From: Limnomonas spitsbergensis
Lineage: Eukaryota; Chlorophyta; Chlorophyceae; Chlamydomonadales
Direction of reading: 5' to 3'
DNA length: 64,000 bases
NCBI GenBank assembly: GCA_037349105.1
Contig: JAYJMM010000119.1
Location: 1,127,001 to 1,191,000 of the forward strand
The notes below the pieces were generated by a model. The model was not told the origin of the DNA. It did not search any database and was given only the letters and a program-made list of their open reading frames with translations. Shown here one piece after another: positions 45,930 to 57,799 of the stretch. Both the position numbers and the translations under genes were made by a program. Positions within the stretch are counted from its first letter, which is position 1. Every line of letters begins with the position of its first letter.

Positions 45930-46489
45930 CGCCCAAGGGATATGCACCGTTTTTTCCATGAGAGATACTGAGATCCAGATGCCACTGGTACATACAGTAA
46001 ATCCTTTAGGGAGGTTGGAGTGTCGGTTTCGGGGCATTGAAGGCACTTATGCTGACATTGCATGCTGCGTAGCTCTGAACAACCTCCTTGCAATCATTCT
46101 ACATGCCTACCCACCAGTGCCCCATAAAAACAATGCACTTGTGCGCCGTCTGTTATTCCGGGGGTGGTCGTTATAAATCAGCATTTGTGTCACCATTTCC
46201 ATGCGCAAGCTGGATGTAAGGACCGGTTTCGAAGTCACAGTGTCACACTAGGCCGGCACTTGCATAGTTCCCTACCCGAAGCCTAAGCATAGTGGGCCAC
46301 ACGTCTCACGGTACTTTTGTAACTTGATGTTAGCTGTCGAATGTCCAGGTATTGCATGACACTTCATCCTCCTTCGGCCAGATGTTTGCATGATTGGTGA
46401 ATGGTATGTCATCTGCCTCTATCACTTCTGCAGCAGTGTCGCTTGGGACAGGTGCCTGCTTTTGGGTTGAGCAGTAATATCCTGTTTTT

Positions 46490-46720
46490 CTCTTCTCCTT
46501 TCCCCCCCTTTCTGACAGTGTGACGCCCATGCGGCCGAGTCTTTTGAGCATGGCCCAGACGTCTTTAGCTTCCGGTAGTAAGATTGGGGATTAGGACTTT
46601 TTGTTTTTGAGGGGGTCTCTTTCCTCTCTCTCTTTAGTTTCCAACCTTGCTGTTGGACGCCCACGCGGCCGAGCCTCTGCAGCATGGCCCAGTGGTGTAA
46701 CGTCATTGACTCCTGCAGCT
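46490..46720 (+). mobile_element. Two LINE 3'-UTR fragments in tandem
   Basis: Two copies of a T/C-rich stretch followed by GACGCCCAYGCGGCCGAGYC and GAGCATGGCCCAG or GCAGCATGGCCCAG. The second continues into TGGTGTAACGTCATTGAC. Both match the 10860-11010 LINE 3' UTR. Confidence 0.6.
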
Positions 46721-46748
46721 TATGCTTGAGCCGTGTGCGAGATTATGT

Positions 46749-46753
46749 TTACA
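46749..46753 (-). terminator. Candidate TGTAA poly(A) signal of the WW-domain gene
   Basis: TTACA on the plus strand, about 480 nt beyond the stop at 47234 on the coding strand. Plausible distance, weak on its own. Confidence 0.3.
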
Positions 46754-47233
46754 CTATTTCTAGCAGGGCCCAAGGGTGCTAGCAGGTTTGCTGCTTTCCT
46801 AAAACTGTTGCGCGACCCACTGCCTGTGCGCTGTCATAACCATGCCAGGTGCACTCAGGCACCACACGTTTTAAATAGTACCCCAAACGGTTTTCCAGGC
46901 AGAAGTTCTCAGCGCCTGGGTGGCACCTAGTGAATGATTTGAATAGTCCCAATCCCAGCTTGGTCCTCTCTCGCCATTGGAAACTCCTGGCGACACACTT
47001 AATGCACATCCTACTAAAATCGACATGAAACTCCTTGAAATTGAGCAGCAGCCAGACCTCTGGCTCACACGAAGGCCGCCCTCTCCCCCTGAAGAAGACT
47101 CATTTCCCCCCCCCACTCTGCATGGGGGGATGAGATAGACGTCGCATGAGACCTGTAAATTCCGCACATGTGAACAGACTAGTATTCACTGTCAACTGCA
47201 AACGGGAAAGTGCAGCAAGACACAACCAAAACG

Positions 47234-48413
47234 CTACCGCCCAACTATTTCTCCAGCGCCGCCTCCCCCCCCTCCTGCTGCTGCCGCCGCCATCCGTTTC
47301 TCCTCCCTCTTCTGCAGGTACAGCCGCCGGTAGTGCTCGTCCATCGGATGTTCGTACATGCTGCTGCTCGTCACATTGTTGTGGAAGAACTCGTGGCCCT
47401 GGCTATCCAGGTGCACTGTCCAGCCGTCGGGAACGGGCGCGGTCAACGCCCACTCGGCGACGTACACCAAGTCCGGGTCGGCGTCGGGGTCCATGCCCAG
47501 ATACCTTCAAAGTGTGTGCACAGGTGGGAGCATGTACGAAACACAACATGCCGTTTTCCAGGACTTTCCAACACTCCGTCTTCCAGGAGGAGGAAAGTTT
47601 CATTCTCAGGCGCCTTGATGTGCACCTGACAATATACGCGCCCGACTTGTTTCAGTACCGGTAACCTGGCACTTCAGTCACATTGACAACATACACGACA
47701 TCTGATTTATATCACATTTCCTTCCCAATCAATAAGGCAGCAAGGACCATACACGTATTGGGGGGAGGGCTACTTTCAAGCAAGGCAGCACGATACGCAA
47801 AATACCGCACAGCCTAACTAAGCCGCATTGTGCGACCAAGGCAGCACAATGCGACACCGGTTTTGGCCGGATTGTACTACCATGCTCTCAAACTGCTTTA
47901 ACATTCCTCACAGCCTATCGCCAGACAGCCCTGGTTTTGCCAGCAAGCTGTTACAGCTGCCGTGACAGCGGCACACCACTACCACACAAGACCTCTACCA
48001 AGTAGTCCACCAGTGCCAGGCCTACAGATTCCAGACGTTCTGCAGTCCATTCGTGGCGCCGCACCTGGCATCCTGAATAATGTCAGCTTTGTAGCCCACC
48101 TAACTAAGCCCAGCGGAGGCATAATTCAGCAACCACCACCCTCTCCTGGCCCAGCAATAGCGCGTTCATTTGCATGGCAGGGTCGCATCAATCAGCCCTG
48201 CAGTACCGCGTGCATTCGTATGGCAGGGTCGCATCAATTAGCCCTGCAGTCGCACATTAAGCAGCCCAGCCGAGCTTGGTTACCACATGGTTACCTGGCA
48301 TACTCGATGATTTCCACCTCAGAGGGTGGCTCGTCGACCTCGGTGGGGAGGTTGATGGTGGGCACAACGGTGGACATGCTGGGGCCCTTGCCGCCCGTCA
48401 TGATACGCTGAGC
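47234..48413 (-). other. CEP164-type WW module (last two exons)
   Basis: Exon 48413-48295 ends with EVDEPPSEVEIIEYA and joins in phase 2 to RYLGMDPDADPDLV and PVPDGWTVHL in exon 47504-47234. The first WW-domain Trp is present; the second is replaced by Tyr in SSMYEHPMDEHY, where CEP164 has Trp. A basic helix and an Ala/Gly tail follow before TAG. Confidence 0.75.
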
Positions 48414-51400
48414 CTGCAGGACGGAGCGACAACGTGCACAGGGTATAGGCTTCAGGATACTGGTGTAGGGTTTAAGATCTGGGGTTCAGAGTTCAGGGTT
48501 ACTGCAAGGGAGGTTTAGTTGTTTTTGTATCATCTAACAACCACCCGACAGCTCTTTTCGAAAGAGCCAGACAGCGCGGAGCCATTAAGCACACATCATC
48601 CACTGGGCACATTGGAACCCAAGCAAACCAGGCTTTAAACAGTTTCTGATTTCTGTTTTGACAGCCCATTTTAGTCCGTCCGTCTAAGTCCTTGCTACTT
48701 GAGCTTTGCACCAAGCCACCCTGGCCGATAGGAATCAAAGCAAGACCTACTCAGGCAGCATGGCATGCACCCCCCTGGAAGAAGGATGGGAGGTCAATAA
48801 TTTGTCGCTGACTTGCGTGGAATTTCAAAACATTCATCGAATGGTGGCTACAGTATGCATACGACAACACTGCTGCCCAGCGATCATACGCATTTTGACA
48901 GTAGACCGGTGAATAGGGTGGATAGATTCTGTGATAAGGGGAGAACTGCAAATGATGAAATGAGCTCCAAGGAACTGACTGGATCCACCCGCCATGCACT
49001 AAGGCGCATCTGTGATAGGGAGCAAGTGTTGCGATTCCGAAACCATATGACCCAGCCTAGCTGAAGTGTGGACCCTTCGTTAAATTCCTATTTTGTTTTC
49101 AGATTTGAAGGATGAGAATGTTTCATTGATGTTCTTACTTTCAATTCTTTACCTGCAGCATTGCTGCCATCTTCACAGTCTGTGCCAGCTGCTGTTGGAA
49201 CATGTGCATGCTGCGTGTGACCTGTGAGGGTAGTATGGAGCATTGGTATGAAATCAGTGTGGAGGTATGAAGCATGGGTGAGGAGTTAGTGTACAGTTAT
49301 GGTCATGGAGCATTGGCGTGAAAGGAGGTAGGCAGCTTTGGCTTGCAAGTTGCACGGAGTGTTGAGGTATGGAGCATGGGCGTGGAAGGAGTGTGGAGGT
49401 AGGCAGCTTTGGCTTGCAAGTTGCATGGAGTGTTTAGGTATAGAGCATGGGCGTGGAAGGAGTGTGGAGGTAGGCAGCTTTGGATTGCAAGTTGCACGGA
49501 GTGTTGAGGAATGGAGACCAATATAATATGAGACAGCGAGCGGAAAAACAGTGACCCCCTGGGCAAGCAACCAAAGCACAACCTCAGAAGAATGGCGTGG
49601 GAATGAACCCCATAGTGCGGAGGATGAGCCCCGATCACAAAACATGACAAGGGTGCAAAGGAGACATGCTGATAAGAAGAAACGTTGGAGCCGTACAAGT
49701 GAAATATGTGAGGAGCAAATGCACCCAACACCCGTCTACCTGACATAACATTGCAGTACCCAACATTTCTGTACCTGCTGATTCATCGCCGCTTTGGTGG
49801 CCGCCATCATGGCCTTCTTCTCCTCCTCCATCGCTTTGCGCTCTTTCACAATCGCTTCCCGCTGCTCAGCAAGCTGCGCAGAAGCAGCGGCCTCCGCTGC
49901 AAGCCGCATCTCCACCTGATGACACAAGGAAAGTGGTGGCTTGCGGTGAAGGCAACGGGACTGAAAGAGGCAGCAAGTCCATGCTATGAGTAAGCTGCAC
50001 AAGAGCGGCGGCCTAGGCTGCCAGCCGCATAGCCATCTAAAGGCACGGGCAAGACAGCGGCATGCGGTGGCGACAAGGCACCGGTGACTGTTAAGGCACA
50101 ATCACGACGTTTGTTGAGCCGTATCGAGGTCAGGGAAAGGAGCAGCATTGGGAGACAAGCAGTAGAAGGAATGGGCCTGTACAGTTGAGGGTTGCTTCAG
50201 CAGCAGTTTACTACATCACCCAGGTCTCCATACAGGCAATCGAATCTACATAATCTAGGGTTCTGAGTTAGATTAACCCTTGACCTTTGATTTTTAGTGA
50301 GGGTAAAACAAGGGGTAGGTAAAACCTAGGGTTTACGTTCAAGGGGTAACAGTTACCAACCCTAATTTTTTGCAGGTTTAGGTTGCTCCCAAAATAGATG
50401 GCGTTGGCATGTACAATGGATTTACCTCTTTGAGACGCCTATCTTCGGCGTCCGCCCTCTCCCTCGATGGGGGTCTGCCAGAGGCAGACCGCAGCTTCTC
50501 TCGCTCCTTCTCTAGCTCCTTCAGACAGAATGAAACCATGCAAGGCATTTGTGAGCCTCTTGTGCCCCAGCATTCACACTCCTAACTCCAGCATTCACAC
50601 TCATAACAGTTAAGAACCTGCTTCAATATTGAGTGAGCGATTCACACTTTTTACGTCATCCCTCCCCCCTTTCTTCCACCTGCAAAATCTCTGCCTTGGC
50701 CTCCAGCTGCTCCTCCAACGCGGCCTGCTGCCCGTTGAGCACGTCTTCAATGCCGACCGGGGTGTGTGAAGTGCTGAGCGGGGTCTTGGGGCGAGACAGG
50801 CTGGGCCCGGGGGCACCAAACAGCGCCTCCCTCTCTGCGGCCTGGCCGTCCTCATGGTTCTGATTCTGCGCATGGAGTGCGGCCTCCAGGTCCTGTGGCG
50901 AGAGCACCCAGGTGCAAATGAGAAGGACGAGGATGAGGAGGAGGAGAAACAGGGAGCAAGTGAGAAGGAGGAGGAGGAGAAGCAGGGAGCAAGTGAGGAG
51001 GGATCTTCATCATGGTAGCACGATATGGCATGATACGGCACAATATGGCCTGATACGGCACGATATGGCATGATACGGCACAACATGGCCTGATACGGCA
51101 CAATATGGCCTGATACGGCACAATATGGCCTGATACGGCACGATATGGCATGATACGGCACAACATGGCCTGATACGGCACAATATGGCCTGATACGGCA
51201 CGATATGGCATGATACGGCACAACATGGCCTGATACGGCACGATATGGCCTGATACGGCACAATATGGCCTGATACGGCACGATATGGCATGATACGGCA
51301 CAACATGGCCTGATACGGCACGATATGGCCTGATACGGCACAATATGGCCTGATACGGCACGATATGGCCTGATACGGCGCGATATGGCCCGATACGGCA

Positions 51401-54400
51401 CGATATGGCCCGATACGGCACGATATGGCCTGATACGGCACGATATGGCCTGATACGGCACGATATGGCCTGATACGGCACGATATGGCCTGATACGGCA
51501 CGATATGGCCTGATACGGCACGATATGGCCTGATACGGCACAATTTGGCCTGATTGTGCTCCCATGGTCTTCATGTGGACACAGACATAGAGATGCGTGG
51601 GCAAAGCCCTGAGCTCGGATATATGTAGCTGAGGCATTTGTGGGGATCTGACCGAAGGAGTCCGACGTGAACAGGGTGCAACGGTGCAAGCGGCAAGGCA
51701 GCAGGCAGTTGTAAGGGCTCCAGGGTTTCACTGGCTGATCACTCAGGTGTGGAGGACAGGTGCTGCTGCTCTATGAGAACCAGGAAAATAACCAGGATGC
51801 TAAATGAGCAATAACAGAAGGATGGTTCCCTAGGATGAGTCCTAGGCGAGAAAGAGGCTGTACAGGCACTGTGCCTCTGCAGCATGCAATGGTCAACACG
51901 CACCTCCACAGTGCCCTCAGCAGCAAGCTTGCTCGCCGCTGCCCTGGCCGCCGAGTTGGGTCGCGAGACGCTAGTGCACATCTTCTCGGCAGCTTCCTCC
52001 ACCAGCCTGCGGCTCTCGCTGAGCTGGCGCTTCATCTCGTCGATCCCTGCGGGAACGCCATCGCGGGACCCCTCCGCAGTGCCTGGCCGCGAGAGCCCCT
52101 GGGGGGTCTCTGCAAGCACTTCGCGATCTGCTGTTGACAGGTCGCCGCCATCAGGCTCCATGACGGTCTTCAGCCCGCTGCTGCTGAACCCGCCTGAGCC
52201 GCTGGCCCCGCTACGCAGCGTTCCCCGCAGGGACCGCTGCATCGGCCGGCTGGTCGGCCGCAACGACAGGCTGTCGCCTAGCGAGCGGGACGGTGGCCGC
52301 GAGCCAGCCCGTGAGCCCGCCCGCGATCCAGGCCGCGAAGTCACTGCCTGCGCGATCGACGTCGCGACCGCGTCCGCAGCCACGGCGATCGCGCCGTCCG
52401 AGGCCTGCTGGCTCAGAATGGCCAGGCCGAGCGCGCGGCCGACGATATCAGAGACAATGCGTCCGGCGTCGGCGTCGCTGGCGTCCTCGACCCTGTCCGC
52501 CGCGGACAACGCGACGTTCATAGCCATCTTGGCCGCATCGTTGGCAGCGGCACCAAGCGCTGTCGACGCGGCGGAGGCCGACCCTAGCCGCGACAAAGTC
52601 CTGGCACCTTGTGCATCCGTCGCCTGGGCTGCCTTCACCAATGCATACGCTGCCTGGGTCAACAGCTCGGCTTCTGCTGTGCCGGGCCGTGGCCCCGAGG
52701 GCTCTGCCTGCAGCGGGCTATCAAGAATAGGTCCCCCTGGCGCCACTGGGCCATCAGCAGTTACCCCGGGTATCTGGTCCTCTCCGTCGAGCGTATCCGA
52801 TGGACCTGCCTCTGCCTTCTGCTCCTCATCAGGCTCGGGCTCTGGTTCCATCTGGGGCTCAGGCTCTGCCTGAGCCTCGGACCCAGGCTCAGGCTCTGGC
52901 TCAGCCTTAGCCTCCGAATCAGATTCAGGCCCAGTCTGATGCTCTGACTCAGGTTCAGGCCCAGTCTGCTGCTCCGACTCAGGTTCAGGCCCAGTCTGAT
53001 GCTCAGACTCAGGTTCAAGCTCTGTCTGATGCTCAGACTCAGTCTTGGGCTCCATCTGGGACTCTGGTAGAACCTCAGGCTCAAGCTCGGGCTCTGGCTG
53101 AGGCTGAGGCTGAGGCTCAAGCTGAGACCCAGCACGAGGCTCAGGTTCGGGCTCTGGTGCTGGCTCTGCATCTGCCAAGGCCTGCGCATCCAGTACTGCC
53201 TGAGCCTCCATCTCGGCTGCCAGCTGCGCCTCCCTTTCCGCCCGCGCCTCTTCTAGAACCCGTGCAGCCTCGGAAGCCTCAGCATCCACCAGCGCCTGGG
53301 CCTCCCTGGCTGCCTGGGCCGCAACCTCGGCCTCTGTGTCTCGCTCTCGCTGCGCGGCAGCCTCTAGCTCTGCCCGCTCGGCCGCCCTAACGCGCTCCTC
53401 CTCCGTCATGCGGGCTCGTGCATACTCTGCCTCTTTGACTTCAGCGGCGAGCGCTTCGGCAGCCTCCGCGGCCGCTAGCCTTGCCGCTTCCGCAGCAACA
53501 GCCCTCTCCATCTCCTTAGCCTAGGATTGGGGGGTGAGTAAGATGTTCAGGGGGGAGGGAGGACTGAGAATTATGGCTGGGGTCCACGGTTCAGTTTCAG
53601 TTCTTGTTGCGGCATCATGACAAAGCTTTCATCGACCAAGTTTGGGGCTGATGAAACCTTCATCCTTCCCTGAGGGGGGGAGGCATTGAAGTGTTCGGCG
53701 ATGCTCAAGGCAAAGCCCTCCCAAGTCCATTTACCCAGACCAAAGTGCCATCACATAATCCCAGGCCTCACAGAAGCTCGGCAGTCAAACAAGATACTGG
53801 TGAGGTTTCAATAAGATGATGGTAAGGGCAATGACTAGGTTTGGGTTCAGTGGTGTGATTGTATGGACAAGGACTACAGCCTCACCTGACAAACCTCCCA
53901 AAACAAAAGTTCTAGCTCCGCATTTCCTCGAGTCACAAAACCAACACTCGGCTTTCCATGGCTACACACAAATCTGTCACTGTAAGAGTGATATATTCTC
54001 TCACAAACCACACCCGACCTCCTGCACCCTGTAGTGCATGCTGTTCTCCGTCTCAACCCACACTATCATGTTCACACTTGTCTCTACACTTGCCTCCATA
54101 CCTGCGCGTTATGCTCTGTCCCTCCCAACATAGCCCATACCCCAATGGTCACGCCTGTCTTCCCCGGACCTCCACCTCCCCGCCTCAACAGCACAGCCCG
54201 CCACCCGCCTCCTCGCACCATCTCCTCCCCATCACATCCATACTCGCTGCCTTACTGCCTTCCCCACACATCTGCCACCCAGCTGAACTGCCTTCCCCAC
54301 ACCTCCTCCTCCTCCCTCCCTGCTCCCCCGCACCTCCTCCTCTACCCTGCGCTCCTCGTCAATCAGTCGCTGCGCCTCGCGCTCCTCCCTGTCCCGCTGC

Positions 54401-56466
54401 TGCTGCGTCGCCGCGTCCTCGTCCACTTGCGCCATGAAGTCCGCAATCACCTTGGTCAGCATCTCCCGCTCCACACGCGCTAGCGCCACGGCACCCTGCT
54501 CCCTCAGCGCTCGCAGCTGGCGGCGAACGTCCAAGTAGTAGGACACGATGCGCAGCCCACTGAACTGCCCGATGAACAGCTCCTTGTCTATGTCGCACCA
54601 GCGCCAGGTGGCCGCCGCAACCTCCCAGTCTCCCTCCTTCATGCCCTGCTCTACAATGAGCTTCATCTCCTCCAGGGTGGCCTGAGGTCAGCGACAGAGT
54701 GTGTGGCCAGCCGCGGGTCCCATAGGTTGGAATACGTGAACCGGCAGGAATTTATAGTGCCGGTATGGAATATAAGGTTTTGCATATTGAGCTTAATTAG
54801 AATGCATAATATTACTGATGGTATGAGCAATGACGTATTGGCACAATCTTCAACAGAAACTGGGAAACAATACCGGAGGGAGGCTGAAAAAAAGAAAGAA
54901 AGCTACACCCCGCGGGAGGTGTGAGAGTTTAAGAAACAGCGCAGGGAGGGAGGGAGGCTGAGGAGTAATAACCCATGAAGTTAACAGTATCGTACTTTGT
55001 CCGGTTGGGGAACAAAAGAAACAGATTTCCTGCAAGTACGCATGTTGGAATTCAGATCGCAACCTACTGTTCAGTCAATGAGATGCTAGCGACCTAGACG
55101 GCTGTCCTGTAGCAACCTGCAAACCTGGTGCAGATGTACTGTATTATTTATATTAAGAGCACCGCCTTGCTCTTTACTGTCTATGCCTCCTTAGGATGCG
55201 GTACATCATACATTGCACAGTCCAGATGTACCTCACATGTACATCAGTATTCAAACTCAGGCCTAGTAGCTTTAGGAACGCTACATGTCCCTGCCTGATA
55301 CCCGTACACCAATCCGTGCACTCATAACAGGAAAGGTTCAGGTATCAGGTTTTTGTGTGTAGAGCCAACGCAGCAGTTATAAGTTTTTTAACGTAGCATA
55401 TCGGCTCACCTTCAACAGCTCCAAGTCACTGTATACGATTTTGACAGCGGTGAAGAGGTATCCACGCTGCAGCAGCTGCGCCGCCGCCTGCAGCTGTATC
55501 AGCGGCGGCTGGACCGCCAGCACATTCGTGTAGTACTCCAGCTTAGACAGGCTAAGGTGCGGCTGGGAGAAAACATAGGCCTGCAACAGCGCCGGCATAG
55601 CTGTCTTATCGCCGGCGAGGTTGCACACACGCACAGCGTCGACAAACGGGACCTCGCATAGGAATGGCGCGTGGGCCGAGACCAGCCGCCGAGCCCTCTG
55701 CATGGCTGCGGCCTTGGAGCCTTTGCGGGGCAGACGGCCGAAGAGCGGACGGTGCGCCAACATGGGGCCGTGCATGGGCGACGGTGGCAACATGATGATC
55801 GCAGGCTGCAGGGTGCCACTGCCACCGGGGATTAGCGTCTCGATTGCGTTGTTGACGTATGGGCTGTGCGAGAAGATGGCTGCTCGGCCAAGCTGGTGCA
55901 GCGCGCGTGTGGTGCGTAGTGTGGACAGCTCCTTGGGGGAGTTCTGCCCGGGGCCATAGTGCGGGCTGAGCTGCACAAACTCGCGGGTGCTGGAGTAGCG
56001 GAGGGTGCCGGGGGCCTGGGAGCTCCCCCCAGTGGCTGTGAGCACCAGGCTGCTGCGTGATGGCGAACTTTCTCCTTGCCCGGCGGGCTCCTCGGCGTGG
56101 CGCAGGCCCAGCGGCTGCAGCCAGCAGTTGGCCACGCCCCGTGTGTCGTAGCCGAGCACTCCCGTCTGGGTCGCAGGAGGTGGATGCAGGAGGGGGCGTA
56201 AATCAGTGATGGAAAGACTGGCGATGGGTGTTTTTGTGAGGCAGGACAGGCGCGGGGAGGGGGGGGGGAGGGACGTGACGCTGTCGAGGGTGTTTGCATG
56301 CGCGTGCCTCGATGTCCTCCAGTACATTCACCTTGCTCAAGGCATTCGAAACTTTTCCAGGATGACCCCTGGGGCTCTTATGTGCGGTCTTGGGGGAGCC
56401 AGGGGAGCTGTGCGCCGAGAGCGACGTGCTGCGCTTCTCCGTTTCGCTGTTCTTTTCTGCCACCAT
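47234..56466 (-). CDS. Coiled-coil protein with C-terminal CEP164-type WW module, ten exons
   Basis: Exons: 56466-56332, 56165-55410, 54681-54334, 53520-51904, 50892-50680, 50518-50426, 49915-49775, 49221-49153, 48413-48295, 47504-47234. All junctions are AG/GT, introns are phase 0 except the last (phase 2), and one frame gives 1253 aa ending TAG. Residues 46-297 form an unrecognised mostly helical domain (YVNNAIETLIPGG, VRVCNLAGDKTAMPALLQAY). 298-560 are coiled coil, then a Glu/Pro-rich stretch, more coiled coil, and a WW module at about 1150-1235. That module (PSEVEIIEYAR, YLGMDPDADPDLVYVAEWAL, PVPDGWTVHLDS, HPMDEHYRRLY) matches the extended WW region of CEP164, a centriolar distal-appendage protein needed for ciliogenesis. 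The second WW Trp is Tyr here. CEP164 has this module at its N-terminus, so orthology is unproven; a basal-body or ciliary role is inference. Confidence 0.8.
49325..49510. repeat. Minisatellite, about 60-bp unit, 3 copies
   Basis: GGTAGGCAGCTTTGGCTTGC, AAGTTGCACGGAGTGTTGAG and TATGGAGCATGGGCGTGGAA follow each other three times. Intronic. Confidence 0.85.
49540..49660 (-). mobile_element. Dispersed repeat family A, copy 2
   Basis: Reverse-strand copy of the 9735-9935 repeat in an intron of the WW-domain gene; contains CACTATGGGGTTCATTCCCA and GCTTGCCCAGGGGGTCACTG (read on the minus strand). The tandem 46-50-bp repeat GTGGAGGTAGGCAGCTTTGG at 49325-49500 lies beside it. Confidence 0.65.
51010..51560. 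repeat. 20-bp tandem array built of two 10-bp half units
   Basis: TGATACGGCACGATATGGCC repeats about 27 times; the halves GATACGGCAC and GATATGGCCT differ by a few bases, giving an underlying 10-bp period. It lies in the intron 51903-50893 of the WW-domain gene. ORFs through it (residues CRIRPYRAVSGHIVPY) are artefacts. Confidence 0.95.
51904..53520 (-). other. Long coiled-coil and Glu/Pro-rich exon
   Basis: 539 codons, phase 0. Begins with an Ala/Glu-rich helix (AAAEAAEALAAEVKEAEYAR). Passes through a Glu/Pro/Gln minisatellite-coded stretch (EPESEHQTGP, 36-bp periods at about 52930-53040) and an Ala-rich segment (LGAAANDAAKMAMNVALSAADR). Ends with Ser/Arg repeats (RPGSRAGSRAGSRPPSRS). Confidence 0.8.
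53521..54333. other. Intron of the WW-domain gene, nothing else seen
   Basis: No repeat array or second gene recognised. The part next to the 54334 exon end is C-rich on the plus strand. Confidence 0.5.
54682..55409. other. Intron of the WW-domain gene, nothing else seen
   Basis: AT-richer than the exons, no array or ORF of interest. Confidence 0.5.
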
Positions 56467-57529
56467 GACAACGATAGAAATGATGGATTTCGTTAATTTA
56501 CGACGGTGACAATGTCTGTGTGTCAGGACACGGCTTCCAGGCTCGAAGCAGATAAAGCTAATGACAACATGTCAGAGATGAGTGATTGTCCTTGGCACGC
56601 TCAGGTAGTTGATACAGGTGGGAAGTTGTAAATTTAGAATATGCGCTTGATCATATCGTGCCTGCATTATCAGCACTCCAAGTGGTGGGAATCCGTGCGG
56701 ACAACGTCGTACAATAGTAGTACCGGTACATTGCTGAGCTGTGGAAGGCCGCGTTTGCGTCTCCTTTCCAGGATGGATGCCTCCTGCTGTCCCCTGACAT
56801 CGGCCATAGCCATCGTCCTGATAATCACTTATTGTAGGACCCACTGTTGCCGATCTCCACCAGTGTCTTCCCTCCCACCTTGCCAACCCCGCCATCGTGC
56901 CCTTCAACAGTCAGTCTTCTGTCCACAACTATCCACAACTATCCACATACTTGAACCCCTGCTGCTTGAACTTGGGAGGGCCGGTACTTACAACCTTCAC
57001 TTTTACATCTACTACAAATCAACACAGCATGCCGCCCTGGTGCACTGTTTATTTCAAGCACTACAGGATGGACCCTCTCGAGAAGAGCTCCACGACACTA
57101 CTTGAGGGGTGTTGTGAAGAGAAGGAGGCAGGGAACCATGCTCATGCCAGTAATGCCACCACCCTACCTGCTACTCCCAACCTTACGTCCCCTCCTCGCT
57201 CTCCCAAGCGACATATAAAATCCGTTTCCCTCAACCATCTGTTCACCACGACATCCTGCATGGCCTAGTCTATAAATACATCATGCAACTCTGTCGTGTC
57301 CTTTGTATTCAAATCCTGCTTAAGCAGCTTCCTGCTGTAAACACAGTCTAATCCGCCTTTGCCATCGCTTGTCTCTAACGTTTCCTGGGACAGAGTCCAT
57401 CTGACTGAAGAGTCCCATCCCTACGACCCTACCTGTTCTGGCAACCCGCCGTATATCAACATTATTTGCAAGGTACGGTACAGTGAAGTTTGTGAAGGTT
57501 TTACAGTCCTTGACTTTAGTCCAGCAGAG
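56467..57529. other. Upstream region of the WW-domain gene
   Basis: Should hold the promoter of the minus-strand gene. An open frame at 56641-57105 (plus) has no recognisable domain and AT-rich, C-rich composition unlike the exons nearby; probably non-coding or an old element. A TATAAATA on the plus strand near 57271 has no clear gene to serve. Confidence 0.35.
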
Positions 57530-57730
57530 CATCACATTGGATGTATGGGACATGTGCCCGTAAACCAGTACAGGCACTTGATTCTCAAGGACAGTAAGCG
57601 AAAACCAGTGACCCCCCTGGGCAGGCAGAGGCTAGCACATAACCACAAGACAGTGGCGTGAGAATGAACCCCATAGTGCGGAAGATGAGCCCCAGCCATA
57701 AAACATGACGTGGGTGCAAAGGTTGATTGA
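57530..57730 (-). mobile_element. Dispersed repeat family A, copy 3
   Basis: Minus-strand copy of the 9735-9935 repeat: GGGGCTCATCTTCCGCACTA, TGGGGTTCATTCTCACGCCA, TGCCCAGGGGGGTCACTGGT. It ends just upstream of the putative LTR element. Confidence 0.7.
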
Positions 57731-57799
57731 GCACCGCATAGAAAATTAGGGGGGATACATGGCTCCAAAATGTTCCACCACCGAAGCAGAAGTACATAC

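Noticed and set aside
50610..51731. 373-codon minus-strand ORF across the 20-bp array
   Set aside because: Repeat-generated; the real exon 50892-50680 uses another frame and has splice sites.
51884..52873. 329-codon plus-strand ORF
   Set aside because: Antisense shadow of the GC-rich exon 51904-53520 of the WW-domain gene, which has the splice-consistent frame.
56641..57105. 154-codon plus-strand ORF upstream of the WW-domain gene
   Set aside because: No domain, no coding-type GC bias, and composition like the surrounding non-coding DNA.
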